Of a stretch of 62,353 nucleotides of DNA, positions 8,424-17,035 are shown in pieces. A program made the translations under genes and the position numbers. The notes beneath the pieces were generated by a model. The model saw only the letters and a list, made by a program, of their open reading frames with translations. It was not told the origin of the DNA and ran no database searches. This stretch comes from an uncultured bacterium (GTDB lineage Bacteria > Bacteroidota > Bacteroidia > Bacteroidales > Bacteroidaceae): NCBI GenBank assembly GCA_905216025.1, contig CAJMSE010000021.1:1-62353 (forward strand), written 5' to 3'. Numbering within the stretch: position 1 is the first letter of the stretch; every line of letters begins with the position of its first letter.

Positions 8424-9656
8424 TTATCTACTTACAAGGTTTGCTTTATAGGTTCCTAATACACGATCAATCTTATCCGGCACACTATTGCCATCACGTT
8501 CTTGCTTCAACGCAATCAAGAATGCCATAAACAACAATAAAGAGACATTGGGTATTGTCATAGATGATAAAGAGAAACTCTGTATCAATGTTATCAAACA
8601 AAGCAACTTCATAGACTCACTTTTACTTCTAAAATGCTTTAACAGCAAAATGCAGGTCATTATCACAGCACATGGAATGCCCCATGTTATAGCTACACGT
8701 AAATATGCACTATGGAACATAAATGGAAATACTCCCTTTAAACCTCTCATATCTTCAAAGTTTTCTACATTCCAGTAAAACTCTGGAATTATATGCATCT
8801 TCAATGCAACCCCAGGTGTATGTCCAAACATCCAGTTCATTATGTCCGAGTCTCGGAACAGCACAAACGCCTGCTCCCAATAAACGAATCTATCCATATG
8901 AGCGACACTCTCACCTCTCATATTTATTCCTATATAGGCCATACCCATCATTATAGGTATGACAAGTATCATAACAAGAATATTCCTTTTGGAAGCTCTT
9001 ACTATCCATATTGCAAATAATGTAAGCATACCTGTCCTTGAGAATGTCAGCAACGTAGCAAACACCAATATCAGGTCATATAACTTCTTATTCTTTACAT
9101 TTCGGCCAAAACAATAGACAATCAATATCATCAAGCCATCATAATTAGCTTCTAACAACAGACCACCACGAGAAAGTTGTCCTGTCACCATCATATAAAC
9201 GGCTTTTGCTATATATATGACGGCAAAGAACACACCGGCTTTATACATTCTTTCTATTGAAGGCAATCCAAAGATATCAGTCCATAATATTGCAATAAAC
9301 ACATAAACCACCCATTTACCATCCATCAAACTAGCCTTCAAGATGATAGACGAATCATAAATCCATGGTATGATATATTTAAAGATAACTAATGCCATAA
9401 CCACATTCAACAACTTACAATGCTTCTTTGTTACACATTTATTGTTATGTGTAATTCTATAGCAAAGAAGCCAAAAAAGGAACGGCACCCAAAAATAATC
9501 ATAATTCACTTCTCCTTTACCCATCAACCAAGCGGTTATTGATATGAAAGGAAATACGCAAAACATTAATAATACAGGAAAATCAGCCTTACTGTTCCTA
9601 CTGCTTTGCCTCTTATAATGACAAGTTGAAGATTTCATCATTCCTTCCCTTGCCAT
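8424..9656 (-). CDS. O-antigen polymerase/ligase-like membrane protein (Wzy/WaaL superfamily)
   Basis: A 410-residue polytopic protein with about ten membrane segments. LLTFSRTGMLTLFAIW near residue 205 and the later periplasmic-loop pattern FMFHSAYLRVAITWGIP near residue 312 are the loose signatures of Wzy polymerases and O-antigen ligases. It should act at the periplasmic face on lipid-linked repeats. The start overlaps the stop of the upstream Wzy-like gene (TAATG), a coupling that depends on the length of the G tract at 9703-9710. Whether this is the polymerase or the ligase cannot be told. Confidence 0.75.
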   Translation of the reverse strand: MAREGMMKSSTCHYKRQSSRNSKADFPVLLMFCVFPFISITAWLMGKGEVNYDYFWVPFLFWLLCYRITHNNKCVTKKHCKLLNVVMALVIFKYIIPWIYDSSIILKASLMDGKWVVYVFIAILWTDIFGLPSIERMYKAGVFFAVIYIAKAVYMMVTGQLSRGGLLLEANYDGLMILIVYCFGRNVKNKKLYDLILVFATLLTFSRTGMLTLFAIWIVRASKRNILVMILVIPIMMGMAYIGINMRGESVAHMDRFVYWEQAFVLFRDSDIMNWMFGHTPGVALKMHIIPEFYWNVENFEDMRGLKGVFPFMFHSAYLRVAITWGIPCAVIMTCILLLKHFRSKSESMKLLCLITLIQSFSLSSMTIPNVSLLLFMAFLIALKQERDGNSVPDKIDRVLGTYKANLVSR

Positions 9657-10852
9657 TACGCAGCCATAAGGCTGTAGTTATCAGACCTTGAGACGGGATT
9701 TACCCCCCCCGAATTAACCTTTTGTAACATTCTACTTTTATTATCAGTTACAATCATTTGTGGCTTCGTATAGAATGCCGGTAAAGAATAGAGAGCTTCA
9801 CCATACAACAATAGAGATATATTCAAGAAACAGTTTTGCAAGAATGTCTCACAAAGCCCATATAAAGCGTAAGCAACAATTATAGCGACCTCCAAATATC
9901 GTCCTCTCCTATACATATAGGATATAACCCATATTGTACTTACAATCCATAGAACCGTAAAGATTAATCCTTCACAAAGAATCATATCCAAATATGCATT
10001 GTCAAGACATAAATAATTACCATAACTGACTCCAAAGTTCTCTACAATAGGCTGGCCAAATATCGTAACATCATATTTATGTAAAAATATATAGCCTTGT
10101 TCAAGCCTTCCCTGCGTCAGCATATTCAAAAAAAACATATCATCAGAACTGCTATAATTCAATGCAAGAACAACTGAGACTACCATACATATCAGAGGAG
10201 ATAATATACAAAACCATCTGACAAATATATGTCTCCTGATAGTTTTGTTCCTAAGTATGACCAACAACAACAGCAATATCATCATAGATATACCTCCGGT
10301 ACGTGAACCTACATATAGATACATCAGATAACCAGTGACAGCCAATACGACGAAATGCTTACGTGAAAAAACAGCCCTATTCTTCATTATATATAAACAT
10401 GCCACAGCCATATATGCGACATATAGTATATTACTACGCTTAACTACAGTCACCCATTCCTCTCCCATAAACCTATCCGTAACAGCACTATTTGAGCCTA
10501 TATAGCAGGCGATCAGCAAAAAAACAATACCAACTTTCAATAATATACCATATACCTTCCTGTTCATATCAACTCCTTTCATCGCTGCCAATGCAATGAC
10601 TGAAAAGAAAGCTCCTTGCTTTCCACAAGTAACAACAAGAACGGCTGTATATACCAATAATACAGAAAACAATTTAAAATGAGCGGCCTTATACGACTCG
10701 TTTATGAAATGTGTCACAAAAGCAATAAAACAAGCCACGGCAACGGCTTTAAGGATAAAACTACCGGCTGTAAAATCCAATAGCTTTATAGCAAATAAAG
10801 GCAAAAAGAAATAAAGGAATCCTTTTTCCTGTTTTGTCATTGATACTTTCAT
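9656..10852 (-). CDS. Second O-antigen polymerase/ligase-like membrane protein, with 3' G tract
   Basis: A 398-residue polytopic protein with a YVGSRTGGISMM motif near residue 180 and LDNAYLDMILCEGLIFT near residue 305, again of the Wzy/WaaL type. Eight G residues in the coding strand encode Gly-Gly-Val close to the C terminus (tail GGVNPVSRSDNYSLMAA). With seven G the protein would end right after Gly-Gly; with nine it would end GGGKSRLKV. All three forms keep the membrane domain, so the tract changes the tail and the coupling to the next gene rather than switching the protein off. Overlaps the GT32-type gene upstream (ATGA). Confidence 0.78.
   Translation of the reverse strand: MKVSMTKQEKGFLYFFLPLFAIKLLDFTAGSFILKAVAVACFIAFVTHFINESYKAAHFKLFSVLLVYTAVLVVTCGKQGAFFSVIALAAMKGVDMNRKVYGILLKVGIVFLLIACYIGSNSAVTDRFMGEEWVTVVKRSNILYVAYMAVACLYIMKNRAVFSRKHFVVLAVTGYLMYLYVGSRTGGISMMILLLLLVILRNKTIRRHIFVRWFCILSPLICMVVSVVLALNYSSSDDMFFLNMLTQGRLEQGYIFLHKYDVTIFGQPIVENFGVSYGNYLCLDNAYLDMILCEGLIFTVLWIVSTIWVISYMYRRGRYLEVAIIVAYALYGLCETFLQNCFLNISLLLYGEALYSLPAFYTKPQMIVTDNKSRMLQKVNSGGVNPVSRSDNYSLMAA
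9703..9710 (-). repeat. Poly-G tract A (8 G, coding strand)
   Basis: Eight consecutive C on the plus strand, G on the coding strand, followed by TAAA. In the present length the frame reads through to a stop that overlaps the next start codon. One G fewer makes the TAA an in-frame stop directly after the tract. Confidence 0.9.
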
Positions 10853-11583
10853 CCTAACAACTTATTTTTTATCCATTCTGCCTGCTTAGGAAACTTTACA
10901 GACATCGGAACCCATACTTTCAGCAATGCTTTCTTCCAAACCGGTTGCCATGTCCCGGCAAAATGATGAATAGTATATGTCCTATCGGTTATGCTTATTT
11001 TCTTAGTTACATAATTCTTCGGACTGAAATAGTCTGAAGGCAAGATGTAAATTGTCTTATCTGAATGGCCAAATTCATCAAGGCCCTGAATGTAATCCAA
11101 ATTATATTTCTCATCCAAACAGCTTTGAATTATTGAAGGTAAGACATCGGTTTTCATCCTTCCAGTTTCATTGATAAAGCTTTTACCTTCATAATATGCC
11201 AAACAATCCTTTACCCATTTCAGACCTGCTTCAGCTCCCATCACTGCTGCCTCTATACCTTTGGGACTGTTCTCTTTACAAATAAAGTATGGTAATGTAA
11301 GCAATTCATCCAACGGACGAAGGACCTCTACATCACTATCAAGATATACTCCACCTTCTTTATATAGAGCATACAGACGTATATAATCGGCTGCAAACGC
11401 ATATTTTTTGCGTTCAAAAGCCTGTCTGACCCAGCGGTTCTTTTCTAAAGGGAAACGCTTTAAATCCCATCTGATGATTTCATAATCGGGAAGAAACTTT
11501 TTCCAACTGTCCAAGCACCTCAACAACTTATCAGGCATCGCATCTTCACTAAGCCAACAATAATGTATTTTTTTCGGTATCAT
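10849..11583 (-). CDS. GT32-type glycosyltransferase (DXD sugar-binding region)
   Basis: A 244-residue soluble enzyme. IPKKIHYCWL at the start, YAFAADYIRLYALYKEGGVYLDSDVEV around residues 61-90 with the DSD metal/nucleotide-sugar motif, and HHFAGTWQ near residue 207 place it in the Gly_transf_sug/capsular synthesis group related to yeast Och1. It presumably adds one sugar of the repeat unit in the cytoplasm. The product and linkage are unknown. It overlaps the Wzy-like gene by 4 bp and follows the GT2 gene by 19 bp. Confidence 0.88.
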   Translation of the reverse strand: MIPKKIHYCWLSEDAMPDKLLRCLDSWKKFLPDYEIIRWDLKRFPLEKNRWVRQAFERKKYAFAADYIRLYALYKEGGVYLDSDVEVLRPLDELLTLPYFICKENSPKGIEAAVMGAEAGLKWVKDCLAYYEGKSFINETGRMKTDVLPSIIQSCLDEKYNLDYIQGLDEFGHSDKTIYILPSDYFSPKNYVTKKISITDRTYTIHHFAGTWQPVWKKALLKVWVPMSVKFPKQAEWIKNKLLG

Positions 11584-11602
11584 AAATCAAATCTTTCCTT
11601 TC

Positions 11603-12451
11603 TTAGTTTACCCGTAACCCCAACATTGAACAACAGATGCGTTTCATATTAAGTATACGGCCGTAATACTTTGGCGAAAGATTTTCAATCAATCTTCTCC
11701 TAAATGAACAGCACAAGCGACTAACATAAGACTTACGGTATAGTGCTAACTCTTCAAGCAACGATGATAATTCCTCTCCATAAACTCTTTGTAAATACAT
11801 TGAGTGCTCCTCTGCACACTTTTTGGTATTGACACTGCTTGCGCCATCCATCCTAAACGAAGCAACAGTAATATCTACATAACATGATTTCACATGATGG
11901 AGCACCACACAATCGAAAAAGAATTTCCAATCGGCACATAAGCGGTATTCTGTATCATATAGTCCATATTGTTCAAATAAAGCCTTACGTATCAGGCAAG
12001 CCTGATGATGAAATGTATTATGAATCATATCCATGATTCCTGGATTCTGCACAACAACACCACATGATTTCACTTTAAACCTATCATACACTCTGATAAT
12101 ATTGCCTCTAAGTATATCAATAGCATCATTCAAATGCACCGACATTTTAGAAAGCGTATCCCTTTCATAGAACAAGTCCCCAGCATTCATAAAGATAATC
12201 CAATCTCCATTAGCATTCTTTATACCCTTATTCATAGCATCATAAATTCCGCCATCAGGTTCACTTATCCAAAAAGAAATTTTATCTTCATATTTCTTAA
12301 TAACATCAATTGTACCATCAGTACTGCCACCGTCAATGATGATATACTCTATATTTGGAAAAGACTGAGCTATCACAGATTTAATTGTCCTTTCCAATAC
12401 TGAGACAGCGTTATAACAAACAGTAACAACAGATATTTTCAAGCTATCCAT
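11603..12451 (-). CDS. Family 2 glycosyltransferase
   Basis: A 282-residue enzyme with the GT-A pattern: SVVTVCYNAVSVLERTIKSV at the start, EYIIIDGGSTDGTIDVI near residue 35, SEPDGGIYDAMNKGIKNANGDW near residue 63 and MNAGDLFY near residue 88. It resembles WcaA-like capsule glycosyltransferases that act on lipid-linked repeats in the cytoplasm. There is no membrane segment. The A+T-rich composition is shared with the rest of the locus. The acceptor and donor are not readable. Confidence 0.9.
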   Translation of the reverse strand: MDSLKISVVTVCYNAVSVLERTIKSVIAQSFPNIEYIIIDGGSTDGTIDVIKKYEDKISFWISEPDGGIYDAMNKGIKNANGDWIIFMNAGDLFYERDTLSKMSVHLNDAIDILRGNIIRVYDRFKVKSCGVVVQNPGIMDMIHNTFHHQACLIRKALFEQYGLYDTEYRLCADWKFFFDCVVLHHVKSCYVDITVASFRMDGASSVNTKKCAEEHSMYLQRVYGEELSSLLEELALYRKSYVSRLCCSFRRRLIENLSPKYYGRILNMKRICCSMLGLRVN

Positions 12452-12486
12452 AATATAATTCTTGTATAATAAAATATTCTCTATTA

Positions 12487-13161
12487 CTAATGTTTAAACT
12501 CCTCCATAAAAACATCCATATCATTCATCTTTTCCCAATTATCTTCCAACCATTTAACAGGTTTATTCCACCATCTGCCCTTCAATAAAAAATCTATTGT
12601 GTCTTGATTATAACGATATTTCAAAACTTTAGCAGGCACTCCACCTACTATAGCGTAAGAAGGAACATCTTTGGTTACAACTGCATGCGCAAGTACAACC
12701 GCTCCGTCACCGATGAAAACCCCACCAACAATAAAAGCCCCATCACCTATCCAAACATCATTACCAATTCTAATAGCAATCTCTCTTTCTTTGTCAATAT
12801 AACGATTCTCATCAAAACATATATGTGAAGCAAAAGTATTACCAGACTGATTATTCAAACTAAAGAAACAAGGGGATGTCGTTACGTAAGGGTATTGATA
12901 AGGATGGGATCCAGAAGTATATTTTACATCATGCCCGATTGAACAAAACCTACCAATATCTGCTGATAGTTTTGTTCCTTCTGCAATATAAGTTCCATAT
13001 CCCATCCGTCCCCTATATACACAATCCGGCTCTATTCTATTCATCCCTTCAAAACATGAGTCTAACGATATGTTACTTGTGAAAGAGAAACTGAGCTTTG
13101 AACGCCAGCGCCATTTATTGACTATATATTTAACTAATAGTTTTATATTGCTCAATATCAT
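12487..13161 (-). CDS. CatB-like hexapeptide-repeat acyltransferase
   Basis: This 224-residue protein has a left-handed beta-helix signature: IGRFCSIGHDVKYTSGSHP near residue 90, IRIGNDVWIGDGAFIVGGVFIGDGAVVLAHAVVTKD near residue 133 (isoleucine-rich hexapeptides), and IVGGVPAKVLKYR near residue 170. It belongs to the xenobiotic acetyltransferase/CatB group. In a capsule locus such enzymes most often O-acetylate a sugar with acetyl-CoA, which is the likely role here. The first four bases overlap the Wzx gene. Confidence 0.88.
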   Translation of the reverse strand: MILSNIKLLVKYIVNKWRWRSKLSFSFTSNISLDSCFEGMNRIEPDCVYRGRMGYGTYIAEGTKLSADIGRFCSIGHDVKYTSGSHPYQYPYVTTSPCFFSLNNQSGNTFASHICFDENRYIDKEREIAIRIGNDVWIGDGAFIVGGVFIGDGAVVLAHAVVTKDVPSYAIVGGVPAKVLKYRYNQDTIDFLLKGRWWNKPVKWLEDNWEKMNDMDVFMEEFKH

Positions 13162-14597
13162 ACAGGCTTGTCCCTCCTATCCTTTATCACGTTAATAAAA
13201 TATCCAGAAATAAAATCACGGATCATACTTCTTGACATATATAAATCAATGGCTATTGCTACAATACCAAAAATAACTGGATATATAATGTCTACACCCA
13301 TACTCATCACAACAATCATCATGATATCCAAAAGTATCATTATTCCATATACATGGATATCAGTCACCTTTATGTACCGTCTGGCATAGAACATACGTGA
13401 AACTGCCATGACAGCAAAAGATAAAAGAAAAGATATGGCTGCTCCCCAAAGTTTCAACGACGGTATCAACAGGAAATTGAAGAAAACAGCTCCGACTGCT
13501 CCCCATACACTCGAATAAAAGAAATATTTACTTTTACGGACAGCCGAGAATACCGTTCCTGAAAATCCTGACAAATTAGTAAAAAGCATTCCCAATGTCA
13601 GAAGAGGGACATACTGCCAAGCATCATAAAACGATGCTGATGCAAACATCGTCACCAAAAGCTTTGAACTTATGGAAATTACTATAAGAACGATGCTCAA
13701 ACAAGTAAAAATTATCCGCATCACATTGTTATAGAATTTCTGAAACGTCGGTTTCCCATATTCTTCCAATACAGATATCTGCCATGACGTGACAAATATG
13801 GCGAACACCATTGAAAGAATACCGGGAAACTTATTGGCGACAGCAAAAAGTCCAATATCATGCAGGCCGCAATGAAACTCCATTATAGGACGGTTCAAGG
13901 CAGATACGAGCCACCACATTATTGCATTCGGGATAAGTGGTATGGAATACTTCAACATCTCAACACAAGACTCTTTGTCTATTGAGACAAATGAAATATA
14001 ACGAAACTGAAAAGATGCAATTAAAGAGAACAATGCCCCGCACAGATATGCAAATATCATGCTCCAGACATATCCTTCTACCCCATAATGCGGAATTAAC
14101 AAGAAAGCAAAAAGTGCTGTGCCGGCTGTGACAACAACACCTGAGCCGCTATATATCATCATTTTATCCAAACTACGGGCAAACTGCTGTGTTATCTGTT
14201 GTGTTATCTGCGAAAGCATCATAAAGAAAATCAACCAGACATTATCTACAAAACTATTATGCCAATCATATAATAAAGCAACGGACTTGACACCAAAGAA
14301 TATCACGGCTGTCGTAATACATGTAAAGGTGACAAACAAAATCGCAGACGAGAACAGTTCCGTCTGCCTTTTCTTGGACTCTCCCTTGGGAAATATAAAA
14401 ATCGACTCACAAATACAACATGTCACAATACTTATAAGAAAAGTCACATATATGGATATAACATCCGTCAAACCATATTCATCCGCATCAAGCCACCTTG
14501 TATAAAAAGGAAGCATAAGCAGCCCTATAAGTTTTGCACCGGCATTCCCGGCAAATACAAGTATGGTGTTCTTTCCTAAACGAGAGTATTGTCCCAT
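13158..14597 (-). CDS. Wzx-type oligosaccharide flippase
   Basis: A 479-residue membrane protein with about 14 hydrophobic helices, beginning with the typical GKNTILVFAGNAGAKLIGLLMLPFYTRWL and containing DEYGLTDVISIYVTFL near residue 38. This is the MATE/Wzx fold used to flip undecaprenyl-pyrophosphate-linked repeats across the inner membrane. With the Wzy-like proteins it indicates a Wzx/Wzy-dependent pathway. It overlaps the acetyltransferase gene by 4 bp and follows the GT42-like gene by 5 bp. Confidence 0.9.
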   Translation of the reverse strand: MGQYSRLGKNTILVFAGNAGAKLIGLLMLPFYTRWLDADEYGLTDVISIYVTFLISIVTCCICESIFIFPKGESKKRQTELFSSAILFVTFTCITTAVIFFGVKSVALLYDWHNSFVDNVWLIFFMMLSQITQQITQQFARSLDKMMIYSGSGVVVTAGTALFAFLLIPHYGVEGYVWSMIFAYLCGALFSLIASFQFRYISFVSIDKESCVEMLKYSIPLIPNAIMWWLVSALNRPIMEFHCGLHDIGLFAVANKFPGILSMVFAIFVTSWQISVLEEYGKPTFQKFYNNVMRIIFTCLSIVLIVISISSKLLVTMFASASFYDAWQYVPLLTLGMLFTNLSGFSGTVFSAVRKSKYFFYSSVWGAVGAVFFNFLLIPSLKLWGAAISFLLSFAVMAVSRMFYARRYIKVTDIHVYGIMILLDIMMIVVMSMGVDIIYPVIFGIVAIAIDLYMSRSMIRDFISGYFINVIKDRRDKPV

Positions 14598-14602
14598 TCT
14601 CT

Positions 14603-15472
14603 TCAGTCTCTGGGGTAACTATCTATCAAAGATACCTTTGTGCAGTTCTTTATACTGATTCCGATATATCCGGCATAAGCATTCAACAAATCATGTGATT
14701 CAAACATACGTCCTATGCTCAAAACGTAATCCGAGATTTTAAAAATCTCATCGTTATCGTTCCGTCTTACCGGCTTCAGATCCGGTTTGTCATCATAGAA
14801 ATGCCTGTCAAGCATGCACAACTCATTCCTTTCGTTTACGCACAATCCATCGAAGAAGGTGTGGTCTACTCCATAAAGATGCATCTCGTCATAACCCGAA
14901 TTTATCCCGACATATATTGCAAGATTAGCCACTGTCTGAATAAGCGGTATTGCAAGATTATGCTTGTAAGCCCAATTCCGGAAGCATTCAAAACCAAAAT
15001 ATATATCAGATACAACAGAAACGATATTGATATGTGGGTTGGTCAAACCGGAAAAAGTGATGAAAGTTTTTCTCATATGTGCCGGTACATACAGATTAAC
15101 ATTCCAATCCACATCGTTTTGCAATATATGGAAAAGCCGCTTCACATCATCATATCTATTGTTTCTATGAAAAAACATCGGGTCTGCCAAACAATAATGC
15201 CCCGGCCTTATTTTGGTAAATTCATCACAAAAAGCGAAATAATTAAGAACGATAAAATCAGTTGTCTTAAACTCCTCATCCGTAAACACACGCGGCAATA
15301 CTTCTCTCAAAGAGGGGGCATTTGCCAACAATGTTATAGTTCCAGAATTACGCTTCTGATATTTAAAACGCCTATATCTACTTGATTTCAATATATACTT
15401 TATCACGAAAGACATTGTAAGAACAGTATCCTCCAAGATACTCAACAAATATTTGATTGCCTTCTTCATCAT
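14603..15472 (-). CDS. MptE/GT42-like protein, candidate CMP-sugar glycosyltransferase
   Basis: A 289-residue protein. ITLLANAPSLREVL near residue 47 is the nucleotide-binding N-x-PSL motif shared by GT42 sialyltransferases and the MptE/DUF115 family. It is followed by VLNYFAFCD, PGHYCLADPMFF, INSGYDEMHLYGVDHTFFDG near residue 195 and a C-terminal KISDYVLSIGRMFESHDLLN region. The order and spacing resemble Campylobacter Cst enzymes. Lying directly after three cytidylyltransferase-like genes, it is a good candidate for the transferase that uses the CMP-activated sugar. That link is inference; no catalytic His is assigned with certainty. Confidence 0.6.
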   Translation of the reverse strand: MMKKAIKYLLSILEDTVLTMSFVIKYILKSSRYRRFKYQKRNSGTITLLANAPSLREVLPRVFTDEEFKTTDFIVLNYFAFCDEFTKIRPGHYCLADPMFFHRNNRYDDVKRLFHILQNDVDWNVNLYVPAHMRKTFITFSGLTNPHINIVSVVSDIYFGFECFRNWAYKHNLAIPLIQTVANLAIYVGINSGYDEMHLYGVDHTFFDGLCVNERNELCMLDRHFYDDKPDLKPVRRNDNDEIFKISDYVLSIGRMFESHDLLNAYAGYIGISIKNCTKVSLIDSYPRD

Positions 15473-15507
15473 TATACTTTGATAGTAATTAGCTTATACT
15501 AAAGCCC

Positions 15508-16224
15508 CTAAGCAATACCTTCTTTCTTCAGCCATTTCTCCGTTCTCAATATATCATCTTCATCATGAACATCAAAGCTCTCTTCTACAACTATCGGCTT
15601 AATCCTGTTTCCCATGAAAGTCCAAGGTTGCTGCCCCTCTTCTTCGGCAAACAGAGAGTTTTTAAGGTTTAATGTCCAGAAGTTATGGCATAGAACATAA
15701 TTGTCCGGAAGGTCCTGGCGGTTGGTCGAGATATTCTTACCCTTAAAATCGAACCACGTACCGAGACATCCTTCCTCGTTCAGACATTTTGAACGGTACG
15801 GATGATTATCCATTTCAAGCAATACGGGGACGGATGCTGAAAGAGTGACATCCTCTATCAGATTGTTTATAGATTCCGCTATCCACTCCGTCTTTACTAT
15901 ACCTGAATTTGCAAGAAGCACGACAAGGATGTCCGGCTCACAGCCATCGGCCTTCATAACACTAAGGGCATGCACGATGGCATCTACATGCTGGGCCGTC
16001 GGCAAAGCCAGTTCGTCCGGACGTCTGATTTTCTTATAGCCACAGGCCGAAGCTGCATCAAGTATTTTTTCGTCATCCGAACTTACATAGAAATCTGTTA
16101 TCAGACTGCAACGGCGGGCGGCCATCGCCGGATAATATAGCAGGGGCTTGCCTAATACGGGGAGAACGTTCTTGTCTTTTAAGGTATTGTTACCGCGACC
16201 GGTAAGAAGAGCTGCTATTTTCAT
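15508..16224 (-). CDS. CMP-sugar cytidylyltransferase-like protein (copy 1)
   Basis: A 238-residue NeuA/KdsB-fold protein. AALLTGRGNNTLKDKNVLPVLGKPLLYY is the CTP-binding N terminus, and VVLLANSGIVKTEWI near residue 100 replaces the usual L-Q-PTSP-type core. This family activates acidic sugars such as nonulosonates with CTP. The variant loop means substrate and even activity are uncertain. An unusually strong Shine-Dalgarno sequence precedes the ATG. With seven instead of eight G in tract B, the upstream gene's stop would overlap this start. Confidence 0.75.
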   Translation of the reverse strand: MKIAALLTGRGNNTLKDKNVLPVLGKPLLYYPAMAARRCSLITDFYVSSDDEKILDAASACGYKKIRRPDELALPTAQHVDAIVHALSVMKADGCEPDILVVLLANSGIVKTEWIAESINNLIEDVTLSASVPVLLEMDNHPYRSKCLNEEGCLGTWFDFKGKNISTNRQDLPDNYVLCHNFWTLNLKNSLFAEEEGQQPWTFMGNRIKPIVVEESFDVHDEDDILRTEKWLKKEGIA

Positions 16225-16229
16225 GCGGC

Positions 16230-16235
16230 CCTCCT
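16230..16235 (-). promoter_or_regulatory. Strong Shine-Dalgarno sequence of cytidylyltransferase copy 1
   Basis: The minus strand reads AGGAGG five bases before the ATG at 16224. Perfect Shine-Dalgarno sites are rare in Bacteroidota, and this supports the chosen start. Confidence 0.6.
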
Positions 16236-16260
16236 TTCCGCAACGGCCGCGCGAGCAATG

Positions 16261-16974
16261 TTAATACTTTTTACCCCCCCCTATTATGAATGGATCTATC
16301 TGCGACACGCTCTCATCCATATCAAGCCATGCACGGGCACAAGCAAGGTCAAGACCGTCATCTATATCGCATCCTGTACGCTTATCCACAAGGAATTTAT
16401 AAGGATTATGCCCATGGAAATATGCCCATTCTATCATTTTGGCTCTGGGAGCCATCAATATTCCATCCGTAACGAAATACAGCGTGGGAAGTTGCTGGCT
16501 CGGAACATGCTTCAGACCCAATTCATAATTCAACGGTCCTTCCTCGTTCCATATATACCGTTTGAAACTTTCAACACTCATAAGAGAGTCGAAGCCACGG
16601 TCAAGTGCAGGATAATAGGCAGCAATAGCCTCACGGTAATCCTTGGGAAATACCAGGGGAGATGTGCACGTTGCCCAAAGTATAGTATCCCCGTCAACGC
16701 TCTCTGCTATATGCCGGACAACTTCACCAAATGTCTTTGTCTTCTCGTCACAATACTCCGGTGCACGCTTATGGATATCCGCACCGGCGGCCTTTGCCAT
16801 TGAAAGCATCAAGTCCGAGTCCGAAGACACAACGATACGGGTTATCTCTTTTACCTCCTGTAACTGACGAATCTTATTGACAAGAAGATTCGTACCCGCA
16901 AACGGAGCGACATTTTTGTTTTTCAGCCGCGTGCTTCCTGCACGGACCGGAATTATAGCTGTAATTGTTTTCAT
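16261..16974 (-). CDS. Acylneuraminate cytidylyltransferase-like protein (copy 2), with 3' G tract
   Basis: A 237-residue protein with the NeuA-type start ITAIIPVRAGSTRLKNKNVAPFAGTNLL, ILWATCTSPLVFPKDYREA near residue 97 and a C-terminal DKRTGCDIDDGLDLACARAW segment (conserved Asp pair for metal). It activates an acidic sugar with CTP, substrate unknown. Eight G near the 3' end give the tail GGGKKY and a stop 36 bp before copy 1. Seven G would extend the tail to GGVKSINIARAAVAERRAA and make the stop overlap the next ATG. Nine G would stop right after the glycines. Confidence 0.82.
   Translation of the reverse strand: MKTITAIIPVRAGSTRLKNKNVAPFAGTNLLVNKIRQLQEVKEITRIVVSSDSDLMLSMAKAAGADIHKRAPEYCDEKTKTFGEVVRHIAESVDGDTILWATCTSPLVFPKDYREAIAAYYPALDRGFDSLMSVESFKRYIWNEEGPLNYELGLKHVPSQQLPTLYFVTDGILMAPRAKMIEWAYFHGHNPYKFLVDKRTGCDIDDGLDLACARAWLDMDESVSQIDPFIIGGGKKY
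16274..16281 (-). repeat. Poly-G tract B (8 G, coding strand)
   Basis: Eight C on the plus strand, G in the coding strand, directly followed by TAAAAAG. The three possible frames give a stop at once, a six-residue GGGKKY tail, or a tail that reaches the next start codon. Confidence 0.9.
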
Positions 16975-17035
16975 ATAAAGAATTATTGGATTATAATCTC
17001 AAATACGCCATCACAGCCACATCCGGTCAGCCGGA

